DNA of 64,000 nucleotides. Source: Flagellimonas profundi. Its GTDB lineage: Bacteria; Bacteroidota; Bacteroidia; Flavobacteriales; Flavobacteriaceae. Location: contig NZ_JAFLNM010000004.1 in NCBI RefSeq assembly GCF_017313275.1, positions 1-64,000 on the forward strand. The letters run 5' to 3'. Each line of letters begins with the position of its first letter. The first letter of the stretch is position 1. The notes under the pieces are model-generated. The model was given only the letters and a program-made list of their open reading frames with translations. It was not told the DNA's origin and did no database searches. The translations under genes and the position numbers were made by a program. Shown piece by piece: positions 28,443-36,751 of the stretch.

Positions 28443-28549
28443 AATAAACTACGAAAGTATTAGCTACCATTGACCATCAAACAAAAAACCTACTAACGAA
28501 CAATCCAACCATCGAACCATCTATGAATCCAATTTCGAAACCCCAAGGT

Positions 28550-29392
28550 TTACTGCGCCCTTCGGATATTGAGCGTTTGTCCTATGGAAATAATGTTGTC
28601 GTTCAAATTATTGAGGCGGCGAAGTTCCTCCACAGAAATATCATATCGTTTGGAAATCCCATACAGGGTATCCCCTTTTTGCACTTCGTGGGTAAACACC
28701 TCGTAGTTTTTGGGTTCCCGCACTGTTGCCAATCCACTATGAACCACTTCTTCATCATATTTATCCAAATCGTAGCGTTCAATAAGCGCAATCAACTTTT
28801 GCGGATACTTGCGGTCCGTGGCATACCCTGCCTGACGTAAGCCGTGGGCCCATTTTTTATAATCGTTCCGTTTGTAGTTGAACAAAAACGCATAGCGCGA
28901 CCGTGTGGAAAGGAAAACACTATGATCTCGGAAAGAATACATCGGGTGGTTGTACTTACGGAAACATTCTCCCTTCGCATCATCATCATGAAAATCGAAC
29001 TCGCCCTGCCAACCCGTATGGCACTTAATACCAAAATGGTTGTTGGTCTTTAAGGTGAGTTCCCCTCGGCCAGAGCCACTTTCCAAAATACCCTGCGCCA
29101 AGGTAATACTGGCAGGAATACCATAGGCACGCATTTCGTACTGGGCAATTTCGGCAAAAGTTTCAATATAGTCTTGGGTATCGGAAATAGGAAAACGTTC
29201 AAAACGCCCAGTATCCTCCGGCATAGGGTACAAACCATCGTCTTCTTTGGTATCCTCCCTACTATTGGTGTTGGTGTTTTCCGAATTACTGATTACGGGA
29301 GCTCCCTTTCTATGGGTAGTTCGTCTTTTTTTGGCACCGCAGCTAGTAAGCAAAAGTGCTGCTATCAATATATATCCTATTCGCCTGATCAT
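28550..29392 (-). CDS. Lipoprotein N-acetylglucosaminidase with LysM domain
   Basis: This 280-residue lipoprotein (lipobox LTSC, Cys18) has a disordered Asn/Thr/Asp-rich linker and a GH73 (FlgJ-type) glucosaminidase domain at about 75-220 (IPASITLAQGILESGSGRGEL, with Glu as the likely catalytic acid, and NNHFGIKC). A LysM peptidoglycan-binding domain follows at about 233-278 (HEVQKGDTLYGISKRYDISVEEL). It should cut peptidoglycan from the outer-membrane side during growth or division. Its start overlaps the stop of the upstream PLP-enzyme gene by four bases, so the genes are cotranscribed. Confidence 0.94.
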   Translation of the reverse strand: MIRRIGYILIAALLLTSCGAKKRRTTHRKGAPVISNSENTNTNSREDTKEDDGLYPMPEDTGRFERFPISDTQDYIETFAEIAQYEMRAYGIPASITLAQGILESGSGRGELTLKTNNHFGIKCHTGWQGEFDFHDDDAKGECFRKYNHPMYSFRDHSVFLSTRSRYAFLFNYKRNDYKKWAHGLRQAGYATDRKYPQKLIALIERYDLDKYDEEVVHSGLATVREPKNYEVFTHEVQKGDTLYGISKRYDISVEELRRLNNLNDNIISIGQTLNIRRAQ

Positions 29393-30297
29393 ACGTTCAA
29401 TAACGGTAAATTCTTCTTTTTCAGTACAAGGTTCATTCCTTTTATGCCTTGCAATCCTCCTGTATGTATTGCCAAGATTTGGGTTCCTGGTTCAAAAAAA
29501 TCCTGTTTTATAAGGTCAAAAATACCAAAAAGCATCTTACCCGTATAAATGGGGTCCAATGCGATGCCTGTTTCACTTTTGAAGAGGTTGATAAATGCAA
29601 TCAATTGCTGGTCCACCTTCGCATAACCTCCAAAATGATAATCGGTTACGAGTTGCCAACGCTTGTTTTGGCTAAAGGTACGAATCTCCTCGATTAAAAA
29701 ATCACCCTTGAGTGCCGGGAACCCCAAAACGGTTTGATGGGGCTGGGCAGCATTGATCAACCCTGCCACGGTGCCACCTGTGCCCACGGCACTGCAGATG
29801 TAATCAAATGTTCCATCTTCTTCGGTCAATATTTCGGAACAACCTTTTACTGCCAAGGCATTGGTTCCCCCTTCGGGCAAAACATAAACATCGCCAAACG
29901 CTTCCTGTAATTTTTGAATGAACGATGGCTCGTTTTTGAGCCGATAATCGCTACGGGACACAAAATGGAACCGCATACCGTGTTCGTGAGCCAATGTTAG
30001 GGTCGGATTGTCCTGCCATTTGTCCGCCAACTCTTCACCACGAATCACACCGATCGTTTTTATGCCCCCCTCATGCCCTGCAAAGGCTGTAGCCGCAATA
30101 TGGTTGGAAAAAGCACCGCCAAAAGTGAGCAAGGTATCTTTGCCCTGTTTTTTGGCTTCGAGCAGGTTGTATTTGAGTTTTCGGTATTTGTTCCCGGAAA
30201 TAAACGGATGGATGGTATCTTCCCTTTTCAGGTAAAGACGAACCTTCTTTTCTCGAAAAAGAGGCATATCAATATGCTGATTGGGTTTCTTCAACAC
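29389..30297 (-). CDS. PLP-dependent ACC deaminase/D-cysteine desulfhydrase-family enzyme
   Basis: This 302-residue protein belongs to the TrpB-like (fold II) PLP enzymes. The Schiff-base lysine is in ISGNKYRKLKYN (about residue 37), FGGAFSNH follows, and the phosphate-binding loop is AVGTGGTVAG. Relatives are 1-aminocyclopropane-1-carboxylate deaminase and D-cysteine desulfhydrase; the exact substrate cannot be assigned. It is the middle gene of a three-gene operon, six bases after the small membrane peptidase-like gene and overlapping the glucosaminidase gene. Confidence 0.9.
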   Translation of the reverse strand: MLKKPNQHIDMPLFREKKVRLYLKREDTIHPFISGNKYRKLKYNLLEAKKQGKDTLLTFGGAFSNHIAATAFAGHEGGIKTIGVIRGEELADKWQDNPTLTLAHEHGMRFHFVSRSDYRLKNEPSFIQKLQEAFGDVYVLPEGGTNALAVKGCSEILTEEDGTFDYICSAVGTGGTVAGLINAAQPHQTVLGFPALKGDFLIEEIRTFSQNKRWQLVTDYHFGGYAKVDQQLIAFINLFKSETGIALDPIYTGKMLFGIFDLIKQDFFEPGTQILAIHTGGLQGIKGMNLVLKKKNLPLLNV

Positions 30298-30303
30298 AAG
30301 AAA

Positions 30304-30633
30304 TTAACGGGTCAAGTACTGCAAAAAACCAAAGGTTCTGCGTTTGGTAAGATACTGCATATCCTTTTCGTTGGCATAGGCCTCACGTTCAAAACTAATA
30401 TTTTGATAAGCGCGATAACTGTTCAAATAGAGTACGGTTCTGATCAACCATTCTACCAAATAGATAATGTAAAAAGGCAGGATCAATAGTTCTCTCTGCT
30501 GCTTTAAATGGATACGCTCATGATTGATGAGCACCTCATCCGCCTTTAAGGAGTCTTCCTTTAGAATAATGAAAGGCCACAATGAGAGCCCCACATAATT
30601 TTTATAAAAGAAATGTTTAAAGACTAGTATCAC
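30304..30633 (-). CDS. Small membrane protein with HExxH motif (mini M56-like)
   Basis: This 109-residue protein has a hydrophobic N-terminus, INHERIHLKQQ (HExxH, His38-Glu39-His42), a membrane segment (LLILPFYIIYLVEWLI) and then SFEREAYANEKD, where a Glu could be a third zinc ligand. The spacing resembles the catalytic core of M48/M56 membrane metallopeptidases reduced to its minimum. It heads the operon with the PLP enzyme and the glucosaminidase. Peptidase activity is inferred from the motif only. Confidence 0.65.
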   Translation of the reverse strand: MILVFKHFFYKNYVGLSLWPFIILKEDSLKADEVLINHERIHLKQQRELLILPFYIIYLVEWLIRTVLYLNSYRAYQNISFEREAYANEKDMQYLTKRRTFGFLQYLTR

Positions 30634-30659
30634 CTGTTTGCTATCATTAGGTTTCCTAA

Positions 30660-30667
30660 CAAATATA
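30660..30667 (-). promoter_or_regulatory. -7 element of the three-gene operon
   Basis: TATATTTG on the minus strand is an exact consensus match, 27 bp before the first start codon. The -33 TTG is not clearly placed. Confidence 0.5.
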
Positions 30668-30793
30668 ACTGCAAAAACCGCTCAAAATTGGATAGTTAGC
30701 AGAAATCAATCAACATTTTCGGTGAACAACGTTCTTTTGAAAAGGTTAAAACCTTCGTCCTTTTCCCATGAAAACAGTAAATTTATCTAGTAA

Positions 30794-30970
<177 letters not shown>

Positions 30971-31030
30971 GGATTCGGCATAATATTTGTGGGTTAGTTA
31001 AAGATATCTCAAGAATTTAAAAATAACGCT

Positions 31031-31600
31031 ATGAAAACATTACAACGCTTTGCACTCCTTGCCTTCTCCTTTGGTTTGTTGGCTTCCTGTTCCTCTGTTC
31101 GAGTGGTTTCGGATTACGACCGACAAGCTGACTTTAACAACTATAAAAGCTATGCTTTTTACAAAACAGGTATAGACAAGGCCCAAATATCGGATTTGGA
31201 CAAGAAAAGAATTTTAAGGGCCATTGAGGCCGAACTGGGTTCCCGCGGATTCGTAAAATCCGACAATCCCGATGTATTGATCAGCATTTTTACCAAAGAA
31301 CGCGAACGCGTGGATGTATACAACAACTACGGCTGGGGCTGGGGCGGTTTTTATAGCCCATGGGCCTGGGGTCCCGGTTGGGGCTGGGGCTGGGGCGGCA
31401 ACAATGTGAGTACCCGCACCGAAGGCTCCTTATATATCGACGTAATAGATGCGAACAAGAAAGAGTTGGTATGGCAAGGTCGTGGCGTAGGAACGTTGAA
31501 CAACACCAAAAACATTGAAAAAAAGGAACAGCGCATCAAAGAATTTGTTTCGCAGATCCTAGAAGAGTACCCGCCGCAAATGGCAGTGGCCTCTAACTAA
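31031..31600 (+). CDS. DUF4136 lipoprotein
   Basis: This 189-residue lipoprotein (lipobox LASC, Cys20) begins VRVVSDYDRQADFNNYKSYAFY, the typical start of DUF4136, and keeps the LVWQGRGVGTL element. A Gly/Trp-rich insert (about 98-122: GWGWGGFYSPWAWGPGWGWG) forms a flexible aromatic loop common in this family. It is probably an outer-membrane lipoprotein of unknown role. It is monocistronic, with its own terminator. Confidence 0.9.
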   Translation: MKTLQRFALLAFSFGLLASCSSVRVVSDYDRQADFNNYKSYAFYKTGIDKAQISDLDKKRILRAIEAELGSRGFVKSDNPDVLISIFTKERERVDVYNNYGWGWGGFYSPWAWGPGWGWGWGGNNVSTRTEGSLYIDVIDANKKELVWQGRGVGTLNNTKNIEKKEQRIKEFVSQILEEYPPQMAVASN

Positions 31601-31607
31601 AATATAG

Positions 31608-31632
31608 ACCGCCCCGTTGGGCGGTTTTTTAT
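31608..31632 (+). terminator. Terminator after the DUF4136 gene
   Basis: The ACCGCCC / GGGCGGT stem (31608-31614, 31619-31625) precedes a T-run. Confidence 0.85.
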
Positions 31633-31702
31633 TTCCCTTAACTTTCCTTAAGAGAATTTCCGTTCCCTATTTCGTATCTTTAAGTCGCGCAAAAAACGAC
31701 GT

Positions 31703-33454
31703 ATGAGCTACGAATCCAATCCTATACTGGACAAACTACCGAAGCACCTTAAACAATTCATAAAACCACAGAATTATGAAGAGTATACCGCCATTGACCA
31801 AGCGGTTTGGCGCTATGTAATGCGAAAAAATGTGGATTACCTCAGCAAGGTGGCCCATAAATCGTATGTGGACGGCTTAAAAAAGACAGGGATTTCCATT
31901 GACCATATTCCCAATATGTATGGAATGAACCGTATCCTGAAAGAAATCGGATGGGCGGCCGTTGCGGTGGACGGTTTTATTCCGCCCTCTGCTTTTATGG
32001 AGTTCCAGGCCTACAACGTATTGGTAATTGCTTCGGATATTCGTCAGCTTGAAAATATTGAATATACGCCTGCCCCAGATATTATTCACGAAGGGGCCGG
32101 ACACGCACCCATTATCGCCAATCCAGAATATGCAGAGTACCTGCGCAGATTCGGGGAAATTGGCTGCAAGGCCATTTCCAGCGCGAAGGATTATGAACTG
32201 TATAACGCGGTGCGCCACCTTTCCATTATAAAAGAAGCCAACGGCACGCCCCAAAGTGAGATCGATGAGGCCGAAAAATACATTGAGCACCTACAAGAAA
32301 ATATGGGCGAGCCCAGTGAGATGGCCCTTATTCGAAACCTGCATTGGTGGACTGTGGAATACGGTTTGATCGGCACTGTGGACAATCCTAAAATTTATGG
32401 TGCAGGACTGCTTTCGTCCATTGGGGAAAGTACGTGGTGCATGACGGACAAAGTGAAAAAGATTCCGTACTCCATTGAAGCGGCCCACACGGAGTTTGAC
32501 ATCACCAAACCGCAACCACAGCTATTTGTGACCCCCGATTTTGCATTTTTGAGTCAGGTGTTGGAGGATTTTGCCAATACCATGGCCGTGCGGACAGGAG
32601 GGTTGTCCGGAATCAAAAAATTGATAGGTTCCAAAGCATTGGGAACCATTGAGCTGAGCACGGGGCTACAAATCTCGGGGGAATTCAGCAATGTCTTGGA
32701 AAATGATGGTAAACCCATTTACATCCAAACTACCGGCGGAACAGCATTGGCCTATCGCGAAAAAGAGTTGGTAGGACATAGTATTGCCCACCATGCAGAT
32801 GGTTTTGGTTCCCCTATCGGAAAGTTGAAGGGCATCAACATTGCCATTGAGGATATGGGACCCCGTGATCTTAAGGCCTACAAAATTTATGAAGGTGAAC
32901 AAATTGCCATGGAGTTTGAGGGGGGTGTAAAAGTTGAAGGAACCATCATTACAGGAACCCGAAACTTAATGGGAAAAATTATCTTGATCACATTTGAAGA
33001 TTGCACCGTTACCCACAACGATAAAGTGCTATTTCAACCTGAATGGGGCTTATACCACATGGCAGTTGGCCAAAACATCGTATCGGCTTATAACGGCCCT
33101 GCCGATTTGAACAGTTTCGACCTGATCACCCATCAGATCACGGAAAGCACCATCAAATCCAAAAAAGATGAAAAACGATTGGAACTGGAGCGATTCTATG
33201 AGCAGATAAGACATTATAGAGAAGGAAAAAACACCACGGTTTCCCGAAATAAAGTATTCCAGGCCCTAAAAAAAGACCACCCAAAGGACTGGTTATTGCC
33301 CATAGAATTGTACGAACTTGCCAAGCAGGACAACAATCTGGAATTTCAGCAAGAGATTTTGGATCACTTGGAACATATTAAACGGGACAATCCAAAAGTT
33401 GGGCATTTAATTGATGACGGCCTACAATTGGTAGACACTGCTTTGGTAAGCTAA
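31703..33454 (+). CDS. Aromatic amino acid hydroxylase (phenylalanine 4-monooxygenase-like)
   Basis: This enzyme family hydroxylates Phe, Tyr or Trp using tetrahydropterin and Fe(II). The 583-residue protein keeps the iron ligands His129 and His134 in PDIIHEGAGHAP and Glu219 in WWTVEYGLIG. The catalytic core covers about residues 30-320. The remaining 260 residues form an extra domain, giving the long version of the family seen in many Bacteroidota; the core-only bacterial enzymes are nearer 270-300 residues. Phenylalanine is the likeliest substrate, but the sequence does not prove it. Its stop overlaps the convergent M61 gene by four bases, with no terminator between. Confidence 0.9.
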   Translation: MSYESNPILDKLPKHLKQFIKPQNYEEYTAIDQAVWRYVMRKNVDYLSKVAHKSYVDGLKKTGISIDHIPNMYGMNRILKEIGWAAVAVDGFIPPSAFMEFQAYNVLVIASDIRQLENIEYTPAPDIIHEGAGHAPIIANPEYAEYLRRFGEIGCKAISSAKDYELYNAVRHLSIIKEANGTPQSEIDEAEKYIEHLQENMGEPSEMALIRNLHWWTVEYGLIGTVDNPKIYGAGLLSSIGESTWCMTDKVKKIPYSIEAAHTEFDITKPQPQLFVTPDFAFLSQVLEDFANTMAVRTGGLSGIKKLIGSKALGTIELSTGLQISGEFSNVLENDGKPIYIQTTGGTALAYREKELVGHSIAHHADGFGSPIGKLKGINIAIEDMGPRDLKAYKIYEGEQIAMEFEGGVKVEGTIITGTRNLMGKIILITFEDCTVTHNDKVLFQPEWGLYHMAVGQNIVSAYNGPADLNSFDLITHQITESTIKSKKDEKRLELERFYEQIRHYREGKNTTVSRNKVFQALKKDHPKDWLLPIELYELAKQDNNLEFQQEILDHLEHIKRDNPKVGHLIDDGLQLVDTALVS

Positions 33455-35133
33455 AACCCCAGTTTTTCAATATTCTCCGAAGTGTGCTCCAATTGGGGTA
33501 CCGTAGCTTTTGTAATAGGGTAAAAGGAAATGTTGAGCTTTTCACCATTTCTTTTTAGGCCCAACTCAACTTCATGGTCGATACTGCCCTGCCATATGCT
33601 TCGGGAAAACACTTCATCCCCTGCTCGCACACCTGCTTCCCATGCTTTGCTTCCTTCGGTTACGCTTTCGATGCCTTTTCGGTCCTCTGTAAACTCGAAT
33701 CCAAGCTCGTAAACATCACTTTCTGGGCTGTATTCCAATTCCAGTTCATCAAACAATGCAACTAAATCCACTTTTTGACCTTCTTCGATATATTTTCGGA
33801 AAACAGTTTCAAAATCTCCGTCCCAAAATACATCCATCACCCCCATAAAATAATCATGGGTCAGTTTTTGATCCTTGGTGGTCGCATCCGCATAAACTTG
33901 ATGCATCACATCGTCCAAACTTTGTTTGCCTTCACTCATTTGTTGGATACTCTGATCAAGGTAAAAGGCAAAGATCGCCCCTCTCCAATAAGGCAGTTTG
34001 GAATACTCGTAGTTCGTCCAAAAATTTTCGTAATTGATTTCAGAATTGGGGGCCTCTCCTACCGATGAGGCATACAAATCTCGAATGGTTCGGTTGAATT
34101 CATCAATAAAAAAAGTGGCGTCCAAACCATTGATCCTGTTCCTTGCAATGTTCTTATAGGTATAATATTCGGTAAACCCTTCACTGAACCAATATTGTTC
34201 TTCTTCGTTATCGTTCTCGATGGTATGGCCGATCCAATTGTGCATCAACTCGTGATTGAAGAGATACACCATTTGGCCAATATCCGTCTGATCGTTATTG
34301 GAAACAGAGGTCGCAAAAGAGTTGGTCAATCCCGTTCCTTGGAAACTACTGCCGTTTTCTTGTGGAAAAGGTTGCATGGTCACTGTAAAATATTCTTGCG
34401 AATGGTCGTTCCAGAAATCACGTTGATAGGCCAATGTTTCTTCCAGCACCTTAAAGACTTCTTCATCTTTAAACGGAATCCATTCACCACGCGTAGCCAA
34501 ACTGATTTGGTTCCCCTGAATCTCACTATTGAAGACCCTGAAATCACCTCCGACAAAAATCGCACTTCCGAACAAATCCATATTTTGGTCGTTCAACATT
34601 TGAACTTTTTCCTTGCTCCCAAAACTGTTGTGAATGGTATATTCCGTTGGAAACGAAGACCAATCCAGTAGAATATCCTGATGATCTCCCACATTTTCGG
34701 GCACCATGAACATATTGTGGGAAAACACATGGAAATAGTCCTGGTTGATGATGGGACGGTAAATTTTATCCGTAGATATATCCCCTTCGAAATCCTGCTT
34801 CAAAAAATATTCAAACACCAATTCTTTGATATCCTTCGGATGCATTAAAACTATGCGTCCGCTATCCGCATCTTTTTCAACAGCGCCTTCAACATTCAAC
34901 AGCTCCATTTTTCCCAGGGAATTATAAAGTCCTTCCTGTCCCCATGCATCATCCGGAAATGACAATTCCGTTGTGCCATCTGGACTGGCCTCAAGTGTCA
35001 TTTTAATCTTAAGTTGTGGAATACTATCGATCACTACGGGCGATATTTCATAGCTGATATCAGATTCGGATTGTTTCTGACAGGAAAATAAAAAAGTGGC
35101 TAAAAGGGCGGTTAGTAGTACTCTTTTAAACAT
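33451..35133 (-). CDS. M61-like aminopeptidase lipoprotein with PDZ domain
   Basis: This 560-residue protein has a lipoprotein signal (FLFSC, Cys18), an N-terminal beta domain, a gluzincin domain with HELMHNW (His294, Glu295, His298) and a downstream zinc-ligand Glu in WFSEGFTEYY (Glu318). A PDZ-like C-terminal region (about 460-545, GIESVTEGSKAWEAGVRAGDEV) completes it. This architecture is that of M61 glycyl aminopeptidases. It lies probably in the periplasm, lipid-anchored. It converges with the hydroxylase gene. Confidence 0.88.
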   Translation of the reverse strand: MFKRVLLTALLATFLFSCQKQSESDISYEISPVVIDSIPQLKIKMTLEASPDGTTELSFPDDAWGQEGLYNSLGKMELLNVEGAVEKDADSGRIVLMHPKDIKELVFEYFLKQDFEGDISTDKIYRPIINQDYFHVFSHNMFMVPENVGDHQDILLDWSSFPTEYTIHNSFGSKEKVQMLNDQNMDLFGSAIFVGGDFRVFNSEIQGNQISLATRGEWIPFKDEEVFKVLEETLAYQRDFWNDHSQEYFTVTMQPFPQENGSSFQGTGLTNSFATSVSNNDQTDIGQMVYLFNHELMHNWIGHTIENDNEEEQYWFSEGFTEYYTYKNIARNRINGLDATFFIDEFNRTIRDLYASSVGEAPNSEINYENFWTNYEYSKLPYWRGAIFAFYLDQSIQQMSEGKQSLDDVMHQVYADATTKDQKLTHDYFMGVMDVFWDGDFETVFRKYIEEGQKVDLVALFDELELEYSPESDVYELGFEFTEDRKGIESVTEGSKAWEAGVRAGDEVFSRSIWQGSIDHEVELGLKRNGEKLNISFYPITKATVPQLEHTSENIEKLGF

Positions 35134-35188
35134 GGTTTTGATTGATTGATGTATCTAATAGACGCATCAGATCAAGAAATGTGACAGC

Positions 35189-35803
35189 TCAATCGATAAA
35201 AGTTCTTAACTGCTCGGTATTTTTCACAGGAATGTTGTCGTATACCAACGACCAGCCCATGGTATTGGTCAGTACCAAAATTCGGGAAAGTTCGCTCACC
35301 AAGCGATTCTCCGCATTGGTACGCAGAGCGGAAGCCTCAATTTTCCCCATCAAAGATGCGTTTACATTTCGCTTTATCGTATTATAATCATCTGCATTGA
35401 AGGGATTCAAATAGTCTGCCGTAACATCGTAGTACTCAAAATCGGGGCTGATTTTTAGTTCCGGCTCTGGAATCCGGGTAATCCTGAGCAATCTTTGCTC
35501 TTCGTCCATTTCGTATTTTATTTTGGACATATCGTAGGCAATGGATACATCGGCATTGACCACTACCAAAGCCTTTTTATGCGCTGTGACCAAGGGACCG
35601 AACAGCTCCTTGGAATCCTTGTAGTTGTACACCTCGGCAAAATGCCCTTCGGTGACCACCAATTTGGAAACATTCTGCAACTCCTGCTGAATCAGCATCG
35701 AATTTTCTTCTAAAATTGATTTTTGATCACGCTCATCGGTGCACGATTTATAGATCAAAACCGACGCCAATGCTATTAGTGCTCCAAATAATACTTTCTT
35801 CAT
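35189..35803 (-). CDS. DUF4230 protein
   Basis: This 204-residue protein has an N-terminal membrane anchor (VLFGALIALASVLIY) and a DUF4230 domain (about 40-200: SKLVVTEGHFAEVYNYKD ... YDMSKIKYEMDEEQRLLRITRIPEPEL). The family is widespread and of unknown function, often near envelope genes. Its start lies directly next to the stop of the GSCFA gene, so it is the last gene of the alaS-GSCFA-DUF4230 run. Confidence 0.88.
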   Translation of the reverse strand: MKKVLFGALIALASVLIYKSCTDERDQKSILEENSMLIQQELQNVSKLVVTEGHFAEVYNYKDSKELFGPLVTAHKKALVVVNADVSIAYDMSKIKYEMDEEQRLLRITRIPEPELKISPDFEYYDVTADYLNPFNADDYNTIKRNVNASLMGKIEASALRTNAENRLVSELSRILVLTNTMGWSLVYDNIPVKNTEQLRTFID

Positions 35804-36751
35804 TTAACCGAATTTCATGAAAGGATACCTTTCTTGAAGATACGTAATTTTATTCCTGAGCGATGTTTTGAACTTTTGATGGGCTTCGGAATCTGGGTTA
35901 AAGGGTCGGTGCAGCAGTCCTTTTTGAACAGCATCCACCTCCTCCATTACGGAGAAGGCATTTTCAGAAATCCAAACAGACCTAAAACGCTCCCAAATAT
36001 AATCTACCGCCAATTGGTTCGGATGAACCATATCCTTTCCATAAAAACGGTAATCCCGTAGCTCGTCCATCATAATTTCATAGGATGGAAAGTAGGGCAC
36101 ATTGTGCCCATTTATTATTTGATGCAGAGCGGTAATTAACTGCGCCTTGCTCCGTTGATTTTCTATAAAACCATCTTTTAAATGGCGAACGGGCGAAATG
36201 GTGAAGATGATTTGTGCTTTTGGATTTACTTTTTGAATCAATTTCACCATTTGGTCAAGACTGGCTTCAATTTCTGTAACGCTCAATAGCCTTTTCGTGA
36301 ATTGCTTCTGTGGAACCTTATGGCAATTGGCCACCATTCTGCCTGATGTATTATGCCCATATACCCAAGCTGTTCCCAAGGTGATGACAATATGGGATGA
36401 AGTCTCCAATCCAACTTTGGCACCCTTCAATCGTTGATTGAGCAGGTGCAACATTGCTTCGGGATTATCTGAACGCAAATCGGAATGCGCATCAAAACAG
36501 CGCCAAATCCCATCCTGTTCAAAAATCTCTTCTTGCTGATATGTTTTTTCCTCAATGGCTCGTTGAACCAAATTCTCAATGGCCACGGGATGAAACAATA
36601 TCCCAAAGGGATTCTGTAAGTTTTGGAACTTAAAATAATCCAGCTTAGCTCCAATATTTTCAACAAAACAAGACCCTAACAGCACCAGCTTACTTTGATA
36701 ATCGATGGGATTATCGCTGGGCGTTAAAGGTATCCTTGTTTGTAGTTCCAT
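35804..36751 (-). CDS. GSCFA-domain protein
   Basis: This 315-residue protein has the name-giving motif LLGSCFVENIG (around residue 30), PFGILFHP, and a DxxHPNQLAVDYIW C-terminal signature. Together they resemble an SGNH/GDSL-like hydrolase fold (Ser/Cys in the GSC motif and a late Asp-His pair). The substrate is unknown; the gene usually accompanies alaS in Flavobacteriia. Its first base overlaps the alaS stop by one position, which indicates cotranscription. Confidence 0.9.
   Translation of the reverse strand: MELQTRIPLTPSDNPIDYQSKLVLLGSCFVENIGAKLDYFKFQNLQNPFGILFHPVAIENLVQRAIEEKTYQQEEIFEQDGIWRCFDAHSDLRSDNPEAMLHLLNQRLKGAKVGLETSSHIVITLGTAWVYGHNTSGRMVANCHKVPQKQFTKRLLSVTEIEASLDQMVKLIQKVNPKAQIIFTISPVRHLKDGFIENQRSKAQLITALHQIINGHNVPYFPSYEIMMDELRDYRFYGKDMVHPNQLAVDYIWERFRSVWISENAFSVMEEVDAVQKGLLHRPFNPDSEAHQKFKTSLRNKITYLQERYPFMKFG

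Noticed and set aside
28281..28463. Short ORF in the last 163-bp repeat copy
   Set aside because: It lies within non-coding tandem repeat sequence, and no conserved protein is recognisable.
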